DNA of 64,000 nt from Elysia crispata (taxonomy: Eukaryota > Mollusca > Gastropoda > Plakobranchidae): assembly GCA_033675545.1 (NCBI GenBank), contig JAWDGP010005718.1, positions 1,032,001 through 1,096,000 on the forward strand. Reading direction: 5' to 3'. The notes under the pieces are model-generated. The model saw nothing but the letters and a program-made list of their open reading frames with translations, was not told the origin of the DNA and made no database searches. Numbering within the stretch: the stretch's first letter is position 1; the number at the start of each line of letters is the position of its first letter. The position numbers were made by a program, and so were the translations under genes. This document shows positions 28,650 through 41,447 of the stretch, piece by piece.

Positions 28650-28740
<91 letters not shown>

Positions 28741-28746
28741 GGGGGG
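28650..28746. repeat. (GA)n ending in a G run
   Basis: About 85 bp GA, then AGAGGG and a short G tract. Confidence 0.97.
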
Positions 28747-29049
28747 AGAGATATAATTGACGGATTAAGGAGGGTTTCTCATTCAAGCATAATTTGCCCT
28801 TTCTTCTACTTTTCTTCCACTTTGCGATCATTGCTCTTATCTGGATTTTCCTCTAGTTTCTCCTTCCCAAGTCTCCACAACCCTTTCAGCGTCCACATTT
28901 TGACGCCTCACCTAGTGTGCAGCATGAAGGCATGTGCTACAGATTATTTCCAGACACTTGTGTGGATTATCATTGTATCTCAGGCCCAGGAGTTAAGGCT
29001 CGTGTCAAGCAACACATAGGGCTGGTTACATGGTATTCGAGCCCACAGC

Positions 29050-29124
29050 CTTAAGTGTTCACCAGGATTGGATCGCGATATCTCTGTATTGCCAGTATGG
29101 TGATCTACTGAACTATTTGGCACC
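29050..29124 (-). repeat. tRNA-like sequence on the minus strand, possible SINE head
   Basis: Read from 29124 downward: GGTGCCAAATAGTTCAGTAG gives a TAGCTCAGTGG-like A box about 10 bases in, and GATCCAATCC (29074-29065) gives a one-mismatch B box at the position expected in a tRNA. A second GGCTCGAATACC B-like word lies about 30 bases further on. The acceptor arm is not closed, so a decayed tRNA-derived SINE is more likely than a gene. Confidence 0.35.
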
Positions 29125-29419
29125 ACCTGTTGTGCCCTCAGAAGACTAAGAAGTTGACTCTTAGATTCAGTTTTGAACTTAAATTAAAAAAAAAAAAGAA
29201 TTATACACAATCATGCTCATAGAGACTTTTTTTTCTTTCATTCTTCCTGTAAATTAACCCTGTAATTTCAAAGATCTCGAATTATATGCAAGCTTGCATC
29301 TTTAGCTGCGCCTAATGAGTTTGGTCATCTGCTTAATATTGCTTTAATGTCTACCCGGCTTCCGGCAAGAAGCGTTTTGATTTTCCTCGTTTCAGGAGGA
29401 TCCGTTTGTTTGTCTGTGA

Positions 29420-29452
29420 GTCTGTGTGTATGTATGTATGTGTGTGTGTGTG
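29420..29452. repeat. (TGTA)n/(GT)n
   Basis: TGTATGTATG followed by about eight GT units. Confidence 0.9.
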
Positions 29453-29635
29453 AGAGTGCTGAGGGTCGGGCATGCAGGTGCTCCCTCCCAGGCAGGTATT
29501 GCCAGGGTTACCGTGCACTTCAATGCTGGTGCAGACTTTCTATCTTGATAACAGTCTGGAACAAAATGAAAACAATCAAAAGAAGATGGATCAGGGTGGG
29601 TCTAGCCCTGTCTGAGGGGGATTTGAAGCTCCCCC

Positions 29636-29875
29636 CCCTCTCTCTGTCTCTCTCTCTCTATATCTTATCTATCTCTCTCACCCTCTCTCTCTATCTCTCT
29701 CTCCTCCCCTCTCTTTTTCTCTCTCTCTCCCTCTCCTCCTCTCTCTCTCTCGCCCTCCCTCTCTCTTTCTCTTCCTCTCTCTCCCTCTCCTTCTCTCTCT
29801 ACTTCCCTCTCTTTTTCTCTCTCTCTCTCTCTCTCTCCCCCCCTCTCTCTCTCTCTCTTTCTCTCTCTTTTTAGT
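29636..29875. repeat. Imperfect (CT)n with CCCT, TTTCT and TATC variants
   Basis: About 240 bp pyrimidine-only strand. The Leu/Ser/Pro frame on plus and the Arg/Glu frame on minus are artefacts. Confidence 0.96.
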
Positions 29876-30983
29876 CCAGATCTCTTCTGTCTGTCTTTCC
29901 ATCTGTCTGTCTTTCCATTTGTCTTTGCGCCTGACTTTCTATTTATCTCTTACTTGATTATTTGTTAAACATTGTAGGAGTATGCAAATTTTTTTAACAT
30001 AATTATGTACTTAATTGGGAAAACTGAATAAAGCGCTTTTTTCACAGATACCCATCTTAACTTGCCTAAAAATTCACACACCCTAATCAATTTGGACCCT
30101 TTTATATCACAAATAAGTATAGATCCGATATTTTGACAAAGATATTTTTAAACAATAATAAGCGTCTGCTTGTTATTATCTAATCAGTCGTTTTGTTCTA
30201 TCATTAAAGACCATTAATTTCAACTGCTTCCTTTCTTGATATCTTACGGTTTCGCTTCCCAGATTCTGCATTGACTCACGGGCATACGGGTGTAATCGCT
30301 TGAAGACAAGAATGGCAAACTGGCCAGCTTAGACCCTAGATCGGAAGGGAAAAAAATGTCCATAATACTCTAAAGCTTTTTCACAATCCTTGATCTTATC
30401 AAAACCTTAATGATATTTTGCAAGGCCTATTGTATTGTATCTAATCCATTTTTTTCATATCATCATAGCTTGAGGTAGCTGTCTCTTCCAGATTGTGGGT
30501 ATACCAGAGAGGTCATTGAGATATCATTGGCCACGCTTTGGCTGTCTTTAAATTCCTCAAATTGTATAAATGCTCATAACATGTTGTTCCCTATTTTTTT
30601 TTTCTTAATTACTTAAGAAGCCATAGGGCCAGGGCGTGAAACATTAATTTGGTGAATTTTTTTTTCATATCAGTGTATCGTACTACCCTTCAAGCTCTTG
30701 TATTCTTTTAAAAATACGGTTTATTTATAATATTGTCATGACCCGCTCTTATTTTTCTACTTTCACTTACCTTTCATTCACTCATTCCTTTAACTCAAAC
30801 GTTTGATGTTGTTTTTTTAAACCCTCCCATTCTCTAGTTCTTTCGAGCCACAGATTCTCTCTTCCCTTACCTCTTATACTTCATATAAATTTAACTTCTC
30901 TTTCAATAGCTGTTTAAAATATGATATTTTCTTAATTCTTTTTTCTTTACCCTCTCATTTTCTTATTTTTATAAGGTGACGTG
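29876..30983. other. AT-rich spacer, nothing recognised
   Basis: Ordinary AT-rich sequence with T runs. Confidence 0.55.
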
Positions 30984-31026
30984 ACCCCCCCCCAACCCGC
31001 CACCCCACCCGCGCCCCCCCCCCCTC

Positions 31027-31118
<92 letters not shown>
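30984..31118. repeat. C-tract cluster followed by (CT)n
   Basis: Runs of about 9, 3, 4, 3 and 13 C within about 40 bp, then CCTCCC and 86 bp of pure CT (31033-31118). The C runs give a strong G-quadruplex pattern on the minus strand. Confidence 0.97.
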
Positions 31119-31120
<2 letters not shown>

Positions 31121-31828
31121 TTTACTCTCATAACTAACCTCACCTTTACCCTATATAGATTCTACTTATGCTAGTTATATTAAACCAACAGACAGCATCT
31201 CCGGACCGGAAGGAAGTTGGGCACAACAAATGAACCCCGCTCTGAGAGTTCCATCATACAATGACCTAATAACGCTAATCCGTGTAATAATCCCTCCCTC
31301 CTGTGGCCTAGATTTCTGGCTGGTTGCCTGGCACTCACGCGAGGTTTCTCACGCATCTTGTCCAACAGACAAAGTGGCTCTCTCTCCTCACTCTTTCTTA
31401 TCTTTAAGAAGACAAACACAATCTTCCCAATAATAAACCATTCTGATCGCTTGTCTAATGGTATTTACGTTATGACATTATTCCGCTCAACTTCCAGGGC
31501 ACTTGTCGGTGTCTTGACAGAGCTCTGGTGGGCAGCACTGGCAACATTAGGCTCCAAGTCTAAATTCCAGTTAACCTTGTCTCTGATAGTAAGAGTAGCG
31601 TCCTGGCTAGTGGAATCTTCCCTGCCTAATGAAACCTATACAGCCGTGATATGGCATGTGATTAAAACTATCCGTCAAACATGAACTATAAGGCTTGTGG
31701 TAATGAGTCACCGCATATTTTTGGTGCCGGTGAGAGCATGATATTGTTCAGTCTTAAAATGTTTTGTGTTTAAAAACAAATTTTATCGTCTTTTCAACGT
31801 TTTTTTCTGTTAATTTTCTTTCTTTTTT
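31119..31828. other. Spacer before the satellite
   Basis: GC-richer patches at 31200-31390 and 31490-31640. The 108-codon frame 31358-31684 shows no motif. Confidence 0.45.
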
Positions 31829-32205
31829 AGATGTTCAGATGTGACTCTAGAGCGAACAACCACTGCTATCTACGCTCCTGTCTAGATATTCAGATGTGGC
31901 TCTAGAATGAACAACTGCTACCTAGACTCATTGCTAGATGTTCAGATGTGGCTCTAGAGCGAACAACCACTGCTATCTACGCTCCTGTCTAGATGTTCCG
32001 CTGTGGCTCAAGAGCTAACAGCAACTGCTACCAAGGCTTATCGCTAGATGTTCAGATGTGGCTCAAGAGCGAACAGCAATTGCTACCAAAGCTCGTCACT
32101 AGATATTCAGATGTGGCTCTAGAATGAACAACAGCTACCTAGGCTCATTGCTAGATGTTCAGATGTATCTATAGAGCAAACATCTAAGTTCTTCTAGCAC
32201 TAGTG
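31829..32205. repeat. Satellite of 52/55-bp units, seven copies
   Basis: Seven units each begin AGAT(G/A)TTC: 31829, 31884, 31936, 31991, 32046, 32101 and 32153. Unit lengths are 55, 52, 55, 55, 55, 52 and a diverged last unit. Units 1 and 3 are almost identical (subtype A), units 2 and 6 share AGATATT and AGAATGAACAAC (subtype B), units 4 and 5 share GGCTCAAGAGC (subtype C), and unit 7 is decayed. The 3-bp length difference tracks the subtype, so the array has higher-order structure. Each unit carries CTCTAGA-type palindromic words. No coding frame is conserved. Confidence 0.92.
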
Positions 32206-33959
32206 TGTAAATGACGAACACGATGATTCTTGCAATATCATTCTGTGAAATCTAGTTTAAGATGCTTTTTTTTTTCGCTGTATCAAAAAATACATAACAT
32301 ATCGGCCTTGAATACATGGTTGTTTTATTTTCAGAATCCTGCAAAATCTCAAGTTATTACAACTAAAATTGTAGAATATGGATTAGGCTGAAAGAGGTCC
32401 ATTCTTTCAATGCATAACGAAGTGAAGGCAACAGAAATCAACGCTTTCAACACAACTAAAATTTATTAACTGAAATTTTCGCATGAGGGCAGAATAAATT
32501 CATTCCTCAAAGGTGAATTTACAAATCAAATCTGAAGAAATAAGATGTGACTAATCCTATTAGGTTTCTTTTCTTGTTTCCAGCCGCGATAAGGTTGACC
32601 TAAATCTGAGAACTGTACGCTAAACCGTTTAGGGCTTGTCGTGTCAGATTATGGGTCAGGAACACAATTATGGCGAAATAACAGCAGCGATGCATCTTCC
32701 TCAAGATTATGGCACGTCTCGCACCTTCTGCTCACACAACATATCCGCGGTATCAGCCAGTTTGGCATGGAGCCTCAGAGGCAGGAGCAACAGATTTCTA
32801 GATTGTCAATTTTTAAACAATGGTTTTTCCCTCTAAATGTCTAAAAATAATTTAGTGCTGGTAATACTTTTTAGAATAACTGTGAGGATTACATGTAAAA
32901 TGGGTGATTGATCGGAAATTTTACGATTGGAGAACGAGATTACAGAAAAATGACTGGAACTCTTGATCATGTCAAATCGTACAAGTTTTCAGCGTTAAGA
33001 AATACTTTTCCTTATAATAATGCTTAATCGATAAAGTCAGCCATGTCAAGATAAGAGTTCTAGTTTTCTGAGCTGCCAATGTAACTTTTGTCTCACTTTT
33101 TGGGATCCTTCCCCAAATTCTAGGTCCTCAGTCACGCCTTTGTTGAGAAGAACGCAATGTGTGACAACTTTTTTTTCTCTCAATAAATCTAAACATCGTA
33201 AGATAATGTTTTTCTTATGTGTACCAGCTTTTACCTTCATTGTACTCACATTATAATTTCACACAAGACAAGAAGGTGGTGTAACGTTTCACGTTGAGTG
33301 CTCACCTTTCTTGAATCTCAATCACAGAAGGGACATAACTTGTATGACATTGACCTTACAGAGCAGCAATGTTACTAGGCTTGACCTGGTGTAAACCAAG
33401 AGTACTGATTTCTGTCTAGTGTCCTATAGGTCAATCTCACTTCATCGTTTGCCTGTCTTGGTTCCAGCTCACACTGAGCTATTTATTGCTTTTATTAATC
33501 CATCACATCAACAAAACCAATCATTTTTTTTTCAAAATTATATCTCTCCATCTCTCTCCGACTTTCTGTTTCTTTCTCTTTAATTTTTTTTGTGTCTTAT
33601 TGTTTTCTCTTTAAATCAATATCTGTTGCTTTCTCTCTTCTCTATTTTTCTTTCTCAGTTGAAATCATTTGTGTTCTTCTATTTCTCTCCATCTCTCTCT
33701 CACTCACTCACTCTCTCTTTCTATTACTTTTCAATATCCTTCTTTTTAAAAACATTCCCACCTCTCTCCCTCCTTTTCCTCTTTTTCCTCCTTTTTTTTT
33801 TGCATCTAAATAAAGTGAACAAAAATCATCCTAGAAAATAGAAATAAATGTTAAGCTTTCAGGCATTTCTCATCTGGTCAGGTGTTGTTGCCTCATCAAT
33901 CAGGCGCTTTCTCTGCCACCTTGCCCAACACCAGATGGCGCCACAACTTTCCTATCACC
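32206..33959. other. AT-rich spacer with a pyrimidine-rich patch
   Basis: CT/TTC-rich plus strand at about 33545-33800, otherwise nothing recognised. Confidence 0.5.
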
Positions 33960-34360
33960 CCTGGCCAGGTAAGACGAAGTACTCACGCACACCTGTAATG
34001 ACCTACTTATCACTCACAACAGTCGAAATACCTGTGCATATAGTTTGAACATTCTCCAGTTTACAACTAGCTGCAAGAGCTCTATAAACAAACCCAGACA
34101 CATACTTTGCCGGTAAGTGCACCAAAATATGCACCTTGTCTGGCTCAGGTGAGACAAGTAAGACAGGTAAGACAGGTGAGGTGAGGGCGATCAGCTGATC
34201 TGAAGGACGTCTCTCGTGTAATGGTGCAGGAGGGGCGGGGAGCGGACGCCGCCAAGATCCCTCCAGGTGAGAAATTCCAGGTAAGCATCTCGCCGACAGG
34301 AGATCAAAAGCAGTCAGTCTACGCTGGTGGCCGGGTTAGTAACTGGCCCACCTGTTGACA
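33960..34360. promoter_or_regulatory. Dense CAGGTA/G (E-box/Snail-ZEB-like, also splice-donor-like) cluster
   Basis: Nine CAGGTA/CAGGTG words on either strand: 33966, 33990, 34030, 34146, 34164, 34173, 34264, 34278 and 34349, plus a CAGCTG at 34192. Random expectation for CAGGTR on both strands is about one per 1 kb. Five of the plus-strand copies read CAGGTAAG or CAGGTGAG and so also resemble 5' splice donors. The island is GC-richer than its flanks. CAGGTG is the core site of Snail/ZEB and some bHLH factors in animals (known); an enhancer role here is inference. No exon is apparent. Confidence 0.35.
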
Positions 34361-36554
34361 TGCGGGCCCGCCAGGAAGCCTGTTGACCTGGTCTATATTA
34401 CAACTAGATCTAGGGCAAGGAAGGGGAGGAAGCAAGAAGAGATCTCCTACAGAGAAGACAATGATAAGCCATAACAAGTAGGGGCAATCACTGTTAGTGT
34501 TTTGGCTTTATCCCCTCTTAATCTTTTCGGAGTGGGAACCTGAGATGCCATCGCACCCAGTAAACCCAAAGCCATTAAGAGGGAGGGAGATGTCACTGTT
34601 TGGTTGTCATGACATCAGAGATTACACTCTTTCGAGTAACGAGTTATCCTGCCACACAAGGCGCTTTATTATTGTCATTGAAGTTAAAAGTGGATTAAAA
34701 ATATTATAACCATAATGTACATTATTGATGTTTTGACATTATCGTAAACAATCAATGAAATACGTCAAGTCCTACCTAGATATTTTTAGGCTCGAAGCTG
34801 TTGCTAAGACTAGGCTAAGTGCTTTGAACTTTAACCCAATGAGAATTAAGTCTTGATTGAGAGATAAAATCGATGCAGAAAGCAAAACAGTGGCGAGAAT
34901 ATTGAATTAAATACAACCTACTAAAACTAAGATTATTCCTTTGGAAAACCACAAACAATGATGTTTGCAATCAAATTTTTTTTTTGTTATATAAGATTAT
35001 TACATTATATACATTTTTGTTAGATGTAGCAGCAAACTAGATCTAAATAAAATTCCAGATGTTTCCAAAAAGAAAAGGAATGGAGGTATCATAGAATTTT
35101 GTTCCAGCGCCTTCTTAACTGCCTCTGTATTATAATTCTATACCTTCACCAGCCGGTAAATTTCTTTATAAAGCGAGAATTCAAAAGAGACCTTTCTGTT
35201 TTTTGTTTTTTTTTTGTTTCATTCTTCCTTAAGATATCTCTATGTCAAGTCAAACACTTATAGTTACTATATTAATCTCTAGCATAAGCGTCATTTTATC
35301 GCCTTGGAGGCTATAGTAATGTTAAACAATTCAAATTGATTCTCGCTGCATTTTGATTTGAGAGAATCTTGAAATTCAAATCAATTGTTTGTGCTGAAGA
35401 CAGACAGGTTCGGTCCAGCCACCCAATAGAACCAGCACCTGATTCGCCTTCACTTCCCCATGAAACTGTCTTCAATCTGAACAAATCTTGGGCCCCGGTG
35501 ATCTAGTTGAGTTCCTCTGCAAATGGCCTGTATTCGTCTTCTCTAACTCAAATCATGGAGTTCCCCACTGTTTCACATGCGAATTTCGTGGTATTCTCAA
35601 ATAAAGAAATATCAACAAACAAACTATTATGGTAATGGTCAAGATATTTGGGTGGATTTTGTTATATCTGGAGAACGAGAGATGGGTTGATTTTCTAAAT
35701 TGAATCAGTCTTAAAGAGAGTAAAAGAAATGTCAATCGTGCCCGAATTATGGTTATTGTGAGTATATTAATAGTTCATCAAGCGTTAGAATAAAATCTTA
35801 GCAACTTTCCATCCTCACCAACCGGGTTAAAGTGACTTTGGGAAAGCTATTTTTTTAAATATAGACAAGACTGCCTTGGAATAATAATTGTTAGATAGAT
35901 CCAATCCAGCAATTTTCACTCAAATCTCAACTTTTCTGATAGAAAAACTGACGACCTCAAATCCTTTTCCCTTTCCTTGAGACATTCTTGTCTTTATGCC
36001 TAGAAAGACAATGAAAACAGAACAGAGAAGAGGACAAGTCCCACAACTGTTAAGATGCTGAGGCCAGGAGACATTATAAGAGATAAGTGGAGAATGGAAT
36101 GAAGACCAAGGTTCCCAATTCTGGACCGTCCACGTCCACATCATTATCGACATAGGACCAGATAATGAAGATGTAAATCTAATACATAGGCTCGAAAGAA
36201 GTAAATAGATTATGTCATAGTTACGTGGCATTATCGCCTTCTGTGAGATAATTCATCACAGCAATGATCAAATATTTAATGTTCGGTTTAGAAAGAAATT
36301 AATAATCTTGAAATATTTTAGCAAAGATAAAACGTCTAAAATTTAGGCAACATCATCAAGAAAAATAAAATATTCGCTATGCAATGTGCCAACTTCGCAC
36401 AGATTTTAAACTCATTCCCAACGACCATCATATTGTTATCGGAGTCTGATAAGTACTCAAATATGGAAAGATAAAATTATGCAGAATACTTGAGATGGAT
36501 AGATAGCAAGAAATGTATATTTTATTATAAGTACAGATTTAGATCGACCGATTA
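34361..36554. other. Spacer, nothing recognised
   Basis: GC-richer patches at 34500-34670, 35400-35560 and 36030-36160. No gene or array. Confidence 0.5.
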
Positions 36555-36646
36555 GCAAGAGTATGGATAGATAGAGAGATAGATAGATAGATAGATAGAT
36601 AGACAGACACATAGACAGGTAGATATATATATATATATATATATAT

Positions 36647-36690
<44 letters not shown>
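36555..36690. repeat. Compound (GATA)n-(GACA)-(AT)n-(GATA)n
   Basis: GATA units either side of a 26-bp AT tract (about 36624-36649), with a short GACAGACACATAGACAGG link. Confidence 0.96.
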
Positions 36691-37047
36691 ATAGATAAGA
36701 AGAGACAAAGATAAATGTGTGAGAGACCAGAGAAAGGTGCTAGATAATCAGGAGAACTTGATACATGTGTTAACTCTTCTATCAGGTTTAGATAGGTCCG
36801 CAGCAGAAGCGAAGAAGAGGTTCAGGTCGGATGGGAAGAGCCAAATTCTGCAAATCCTGGAGTAAAATGTCTACCCAAACAAGGCTGACCTTATTTCTTA
36901 CCGGTGGAAAAATATGGTTTCCGAGAGCACTCGGTGTGACCTCTCTATCCTCCCGTTCATTTTCCTCTCATTCTGGTTCATGTTCACTGCTCAAATTACT
37001 TGCGACTGCTGCCTCGGTGCATTAAACTTATTTTTATTTCTTATTTC

Positions 37048-37068
37048 TTTTTTTTTTTTTTTTTTTTT
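37048..37068. repeat. Poly-T run (about 21)
   Basis: Homopolymer T following TTATTTCTTATTTC. Confidence 0.94.
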
Positions 37069-37271
37069 GCACATCTCTTTTCAAAACTTTGTCATTAGTG
37101 CGCTTTTAAACGTACTGGAGATTTTATTTAATATTTTAAAAAGAAAAGTTTTGTCTTATCTATGTTTTCTTATTCGATTCACGATCTTTGCTGTATCCTT
37201 ATATTTTGACAAAGATAAACCTCTGTATCACTATGGGTAGATGTTGATTCGTTGAAAGTTTGCCCTTTCTT

Positions 37272-37274
<3 letters not shown>

Positions 37275-37357
<83 letters not shown>
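37275..37357. repeat. (CT)n, about 41 units
   Basis: Pure array ending at CGTCTATCTC. Confidence 0.98.
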
Positions 37358-37361
<4 letters not shown>

Positions 37362-37431
37362 ATCTCTATCTCCCGTTCTTTTCATCATTGATTTAACTTT
37401 TGGGTTTATGTTCTTCTTTCAGCTTCTCTCC

Positions 37432-37505
37432 ATCTCTCTTTCTCTCTATCTATCTTTCTTACTCTCACCCAACACACACACGCACACACTCATACGCACA
37501 CAACC
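37432..37505. repeat. Short CT/TATC and CACA patch
   Basis: CTCTCTTTCTCTCTATCTATC followed by ACACACACGCACACAC; decayed microsatellite. Confidence 0.75.
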
Positions 37506-38379
37506 TTCCCTGTTTTTGTACGCACATCTTCCTCACCAAGCAGGGTTTTTCCTCACTCCAAGAGGCTACAAGAGTAGAACAGTCAGGGCAAAAACCCTAA
37601 ACACTGAGGGGTCACCAGCGAGAAACTTGCTCCATCTGTTTCTGCTAGAGCTGTTGGAAAGAAATCTTCCTGAAAACACAACAGATGGAAGGAGTTCTTC
37701 ACCTTGCTCACATCTACTTCTACATGAGCTGAGCAACGTTTGAGAATGTATATATAAGATTATCATTCAGTCTATATATCTCGTTGGTGGTATTTAGACT
37801 AAGCAACACATAGTCAATGGATATGACAATAGATCCTTACGAGATACATATTTCGTTTTAGACAGACAAGTCCACAAAATTAACATACACAATGCAATAC
37901 AGTTTATTCCGTAGCCTTTAGCAAGACATTTCAAAATAAAAGAGGTACTATTCGCTTGAGAAACTAATCCAACGAGTAAAAATATTGAACAATATCCAAG
38001 AATAATAGAGTTAAGAAAATGTTGCCATCCCTAGAGGGCAAAAATATATAATGTATCCTCTACCTTTTAGTGCTATTTTTTTATTTTCTTTAAATGAGAA
38101 TTCTCTAAAGAAAAAAGGCAAGGTTCTATCTTATTCAATGTATAACTGTGATAGAACCGTGAAAACTAAATATTAAATACGGTCATGTCTAAATGTTTAC
38201 TTGCACGATGTGGTGTATACAGCTTACAGACAACATGTTTCAATTCCTCTGGTTTTATTAATGTGCTCTGTCAGTTTCTGTTTTGTCGTGTTTCCTCTGA
38301 GACTTACTTATACTGTTCTGTTGGGTAGTTACAATCCAAGAATCTGCCTGTTTTTTCTATCTTTTCAGCCACCTATTTA
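37506..38379. other. Spacer, nothing recognised
   Basis: Mixed, then AT-rich; no feature supported. Confidence 0.5.
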
Positions 38380-38840
38380 TATCTATTTTATTTATATATC
38401 TATCTATTTGTCTGTGTTTATTTTCTTTATTTCTGCCCACCTATCTATCTATCTATCTATCTAGGCCTATCTATCTATCTATCCATCTATCTATCGATCT
38501 ATCATCTATCTATCAACTCTTTCAATTCATTTTTATCGACCTCTCTATCTTTCTATCGCTCTCTCTCTCTATCTATCTATTTTGCTATATATCTATCTCT
38601 CTATCAGTGTGTCTTGCGATACCAGTCAATCTATGAGTTATCTATCACTCTACCTATTTACTTGTCCACTGATCTACCGTTCTAACTTATTATCTCCTTC
38701 CTTATCAATCTCTAATACACCTATCAATTTATCGATTTATCAGTATCTAACTTCCTATCAGATTTTTATCAACGTTCTGTTAATCTATCTTTTATGAATT
38801 TAAATGTATATCTTTTTTATCTGTAGTTGTCTATCTTACT
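38380..38840. repeat. Decaying (TATC)n domain
   Basis: A clean core at about 38440-38500, then about 340 bp in which TATC/TCTA words thin out gradually. The Tyr/Ile/Leu/Ser frames here are artefacts. Confidence 0.9.
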
Positions 38841-41357
38841 ATCTCACCCGCTATTTTTCTAACTATCCATGCTAGGCGTACTACAGCTCTCTTGTTGGAG
38901 CGTTGTAGTGAAATCATAAAGATTCCCATTCCGAATCCTAGCCATGAATCGAATCTCTCCTTACTAGTCTTATCATGAATATCAGTATTCTGATTTTCTT
39001 TGCAGATACAATAATATTTGGAAGTTGCCTCTGATACTTAAAACCAGAAGTTTCATTCACCTGTTACAGTACACACAAAAGTATTAGTCGTCACAAGAGC
39101 ATGCCCACACATATACAAACAAATGCATATCCATTTATGAAACTTTTTTTCTACTGTTAATAATGTCTGTTCATTTCTTTACATAGCTTTGTATAAGTCA
39201 ATTTTCATATTGTGGCCAGTTTGATTAGACTTCTAATCCAGTCTTGTGTTCATCTGTTTTTCCCCTTTATCCATCACATTAATGCTCTAAAATTCTATCT
39301 TCACTTAAGTCAACGTCGCTTGTATAGGTTAATTTCTTTTTATATGCTACATTCACATACTGAATTTTAGAATCTATTTTCTTTTCTGCTTGAATAATGA
39401 ATGCAAGGGCAGCTTAAAATATTCCTTTCTTCAAATCCTTACCCTCTTATCACCTCAAAGTACCCGTGTTAATAAAATAATTATGCCACTCCCTAAAACG
39501 TTTCCTTTTTGCGCTCTATGCGTAGCTTTTACACCTAGATATCTATGTTCCTCTGAGATTACTCTTTCCCTGCCGTAGTACTTTCCTATCTGACAGCCGT
39601 GATAACATCGCCCAGCACATCATAAACCATCTTAAGACCTCTCTAAATATGCAAGGTCCAACGTTCTACTTTAAGTGCAGTTCGACGCGTCCCGCTTGGT
39701 CGTCACTCCGCTGTGTCGCAAAAAGATTAAAAAGGATGGGTTGGCGTCGAGAAGTTACTTTATTATATTTGTTTTGTTCCTTTGGAGCTAAACAAATCAT
39801 TCCTTTCTTTTAACTTCACTCATCCTTCACTTTTAGTTTTTGTAAGCATTTTGGTTCTCATTTAGCATGACTTCTGCAATTATTTTATTTTGTAATCAAT
39901 TCCTTTCATTCGTTTTACTCTTCTTTTGTTATGAAACACTCTATAGTTCTTTCTCTCTATCTCTCTTTTTGTGCAGAGGGATAATATGCTTATGTTTTCT
40001 TTCTTTCCTTCCTTCTCTTTTATCCGCTTCTCAAATGTGTTGCTGGCTCTTCACTCTTATGACTTCCAACTCCTCAACTTTCTTGTGAATCGATTTTCTA
40101 AAGCCAATAGAAAGAGAAAATCTGTGAGAATCTTGTTGTATCTGATACACCTGAATTCAAAGCAAATGAAATAGAAAATTCAAGAGTCTTGTCGTTTGGA
40201 ATGAATGATGAATTTGACTTTAGATTTTGAAGGCAAGCAATAAAACCACATTTAAAAAAATGAAATGGATCGATGAAAGAGAACTGGAGAGACAGATAGA
40301 CAGGAGCGACAGAGAAGAAGGGAGATTTAAAGACAGAGAGAAAAATTAATTTGCTGAATATATCAGGTAAGAGTAAATCAATCTCAAACATGACTGAAGC
40401 TTTTTCAAAAGACACTATTGTCCCAGCACATCTAGAACAACAACAACAACAACAACCAAACAACATCAACAACTACAATAACGACACATTAAGCAGTAGA
40501 AAAAGAAATAAATAAAGCAAAAGAAGATAACTTTTTTATGAATTATTTTTTTTCCAGTTTATTGTTATCCTATAATTATAATAGGCTGGACCAAATTTAA
40601 GTGAACAATAATAATGGCACAATCATACACACCCTACCCAGAAAAGAACAATGGCTCTCGATTCATTCTGAGAAACGGCAGTTAACGCTAATGTGAAAAC
40701 AGAAAACGGTTTATGTGTCATGGCTTGAATGGTAATGATTTTGTAACATGTTTGAGTAAATAGAAAACATAATTTATCTTTACGATTCATATTTAACAAG
40801 ATCTACAGATCAACTTAGTGGAGACAATGATGATTGAAGTAAAACTGTGTTGGGTTTTATGAAAAGTGACAGAAGTTTCTTATGGAAACACTTTAAATGC
40901 AATGTGAGTACCTTTTTCACAAGCAAAGGGGTGTAAATGTGTGTACTTTACTGCCCGAAAAATTACATTTTTGATGAACAAGCTTTTTGTTTAGGTGTGT
41001 TTTCTTGTCATTCAGGTCCGTCACAGCAGCCGCTCATCGTCATCTTGTATGAGTTCACATGTCACCTGCAATAAAAGCGAGCGATTTTTACTCAGCAATC
41101 AAGAATGAATAGGTAAGTGAGAGGAGAGGTGATTGCCTGTAGAGATACTGCATTCGCTGTAAATGCTAGCGGAGAGGATAGATACACATAATTATGTACC
41201 CTCTCTGATGGTAGTTCACCAAATATAATGCTCACACACAATAACATGATTTAAGCTTTTAATTGTTTTTTTTTTATGTTTTTTTTATGAATGTCGAACA
41301 CGTTGAGCATGACATAAGAGAGATAAAGTGAATGACCAAAGGGATGTAAAGACAAAG

Positions 41358-41358
<1 letters not shown>
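38841..41358. other. AT-rich spacer, nothing recognised beyond the CAA array
   Basis: A weak GA/GATA patch at 40280-40340. No credible frame. Confidence 0.5.
40435..40472. repeat. (CAA)n
   Basis: About seven AAC units, then imperfect AACCAAAC/AACATC copies; seen as poly-Cys on the minus strand. Confidence 0.92.
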
Positions 41359-41427
<69 letters not shown>

Positions 41428-41447
41428 GGGGCGGACAGACAGACAGA
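41359..41447. repeat. (GA)n-G15-(GACA)n
   Basis: GA 41361-41416, a G run of about 15 (41417-41431), then GCGGACAGACAGACAG. Confidence 0.96.

Noticed and set aside
29347-29874. 175-codon plus frame
   Set aside because: Mostly GT and CT repeat translation, with a chance unique middle.
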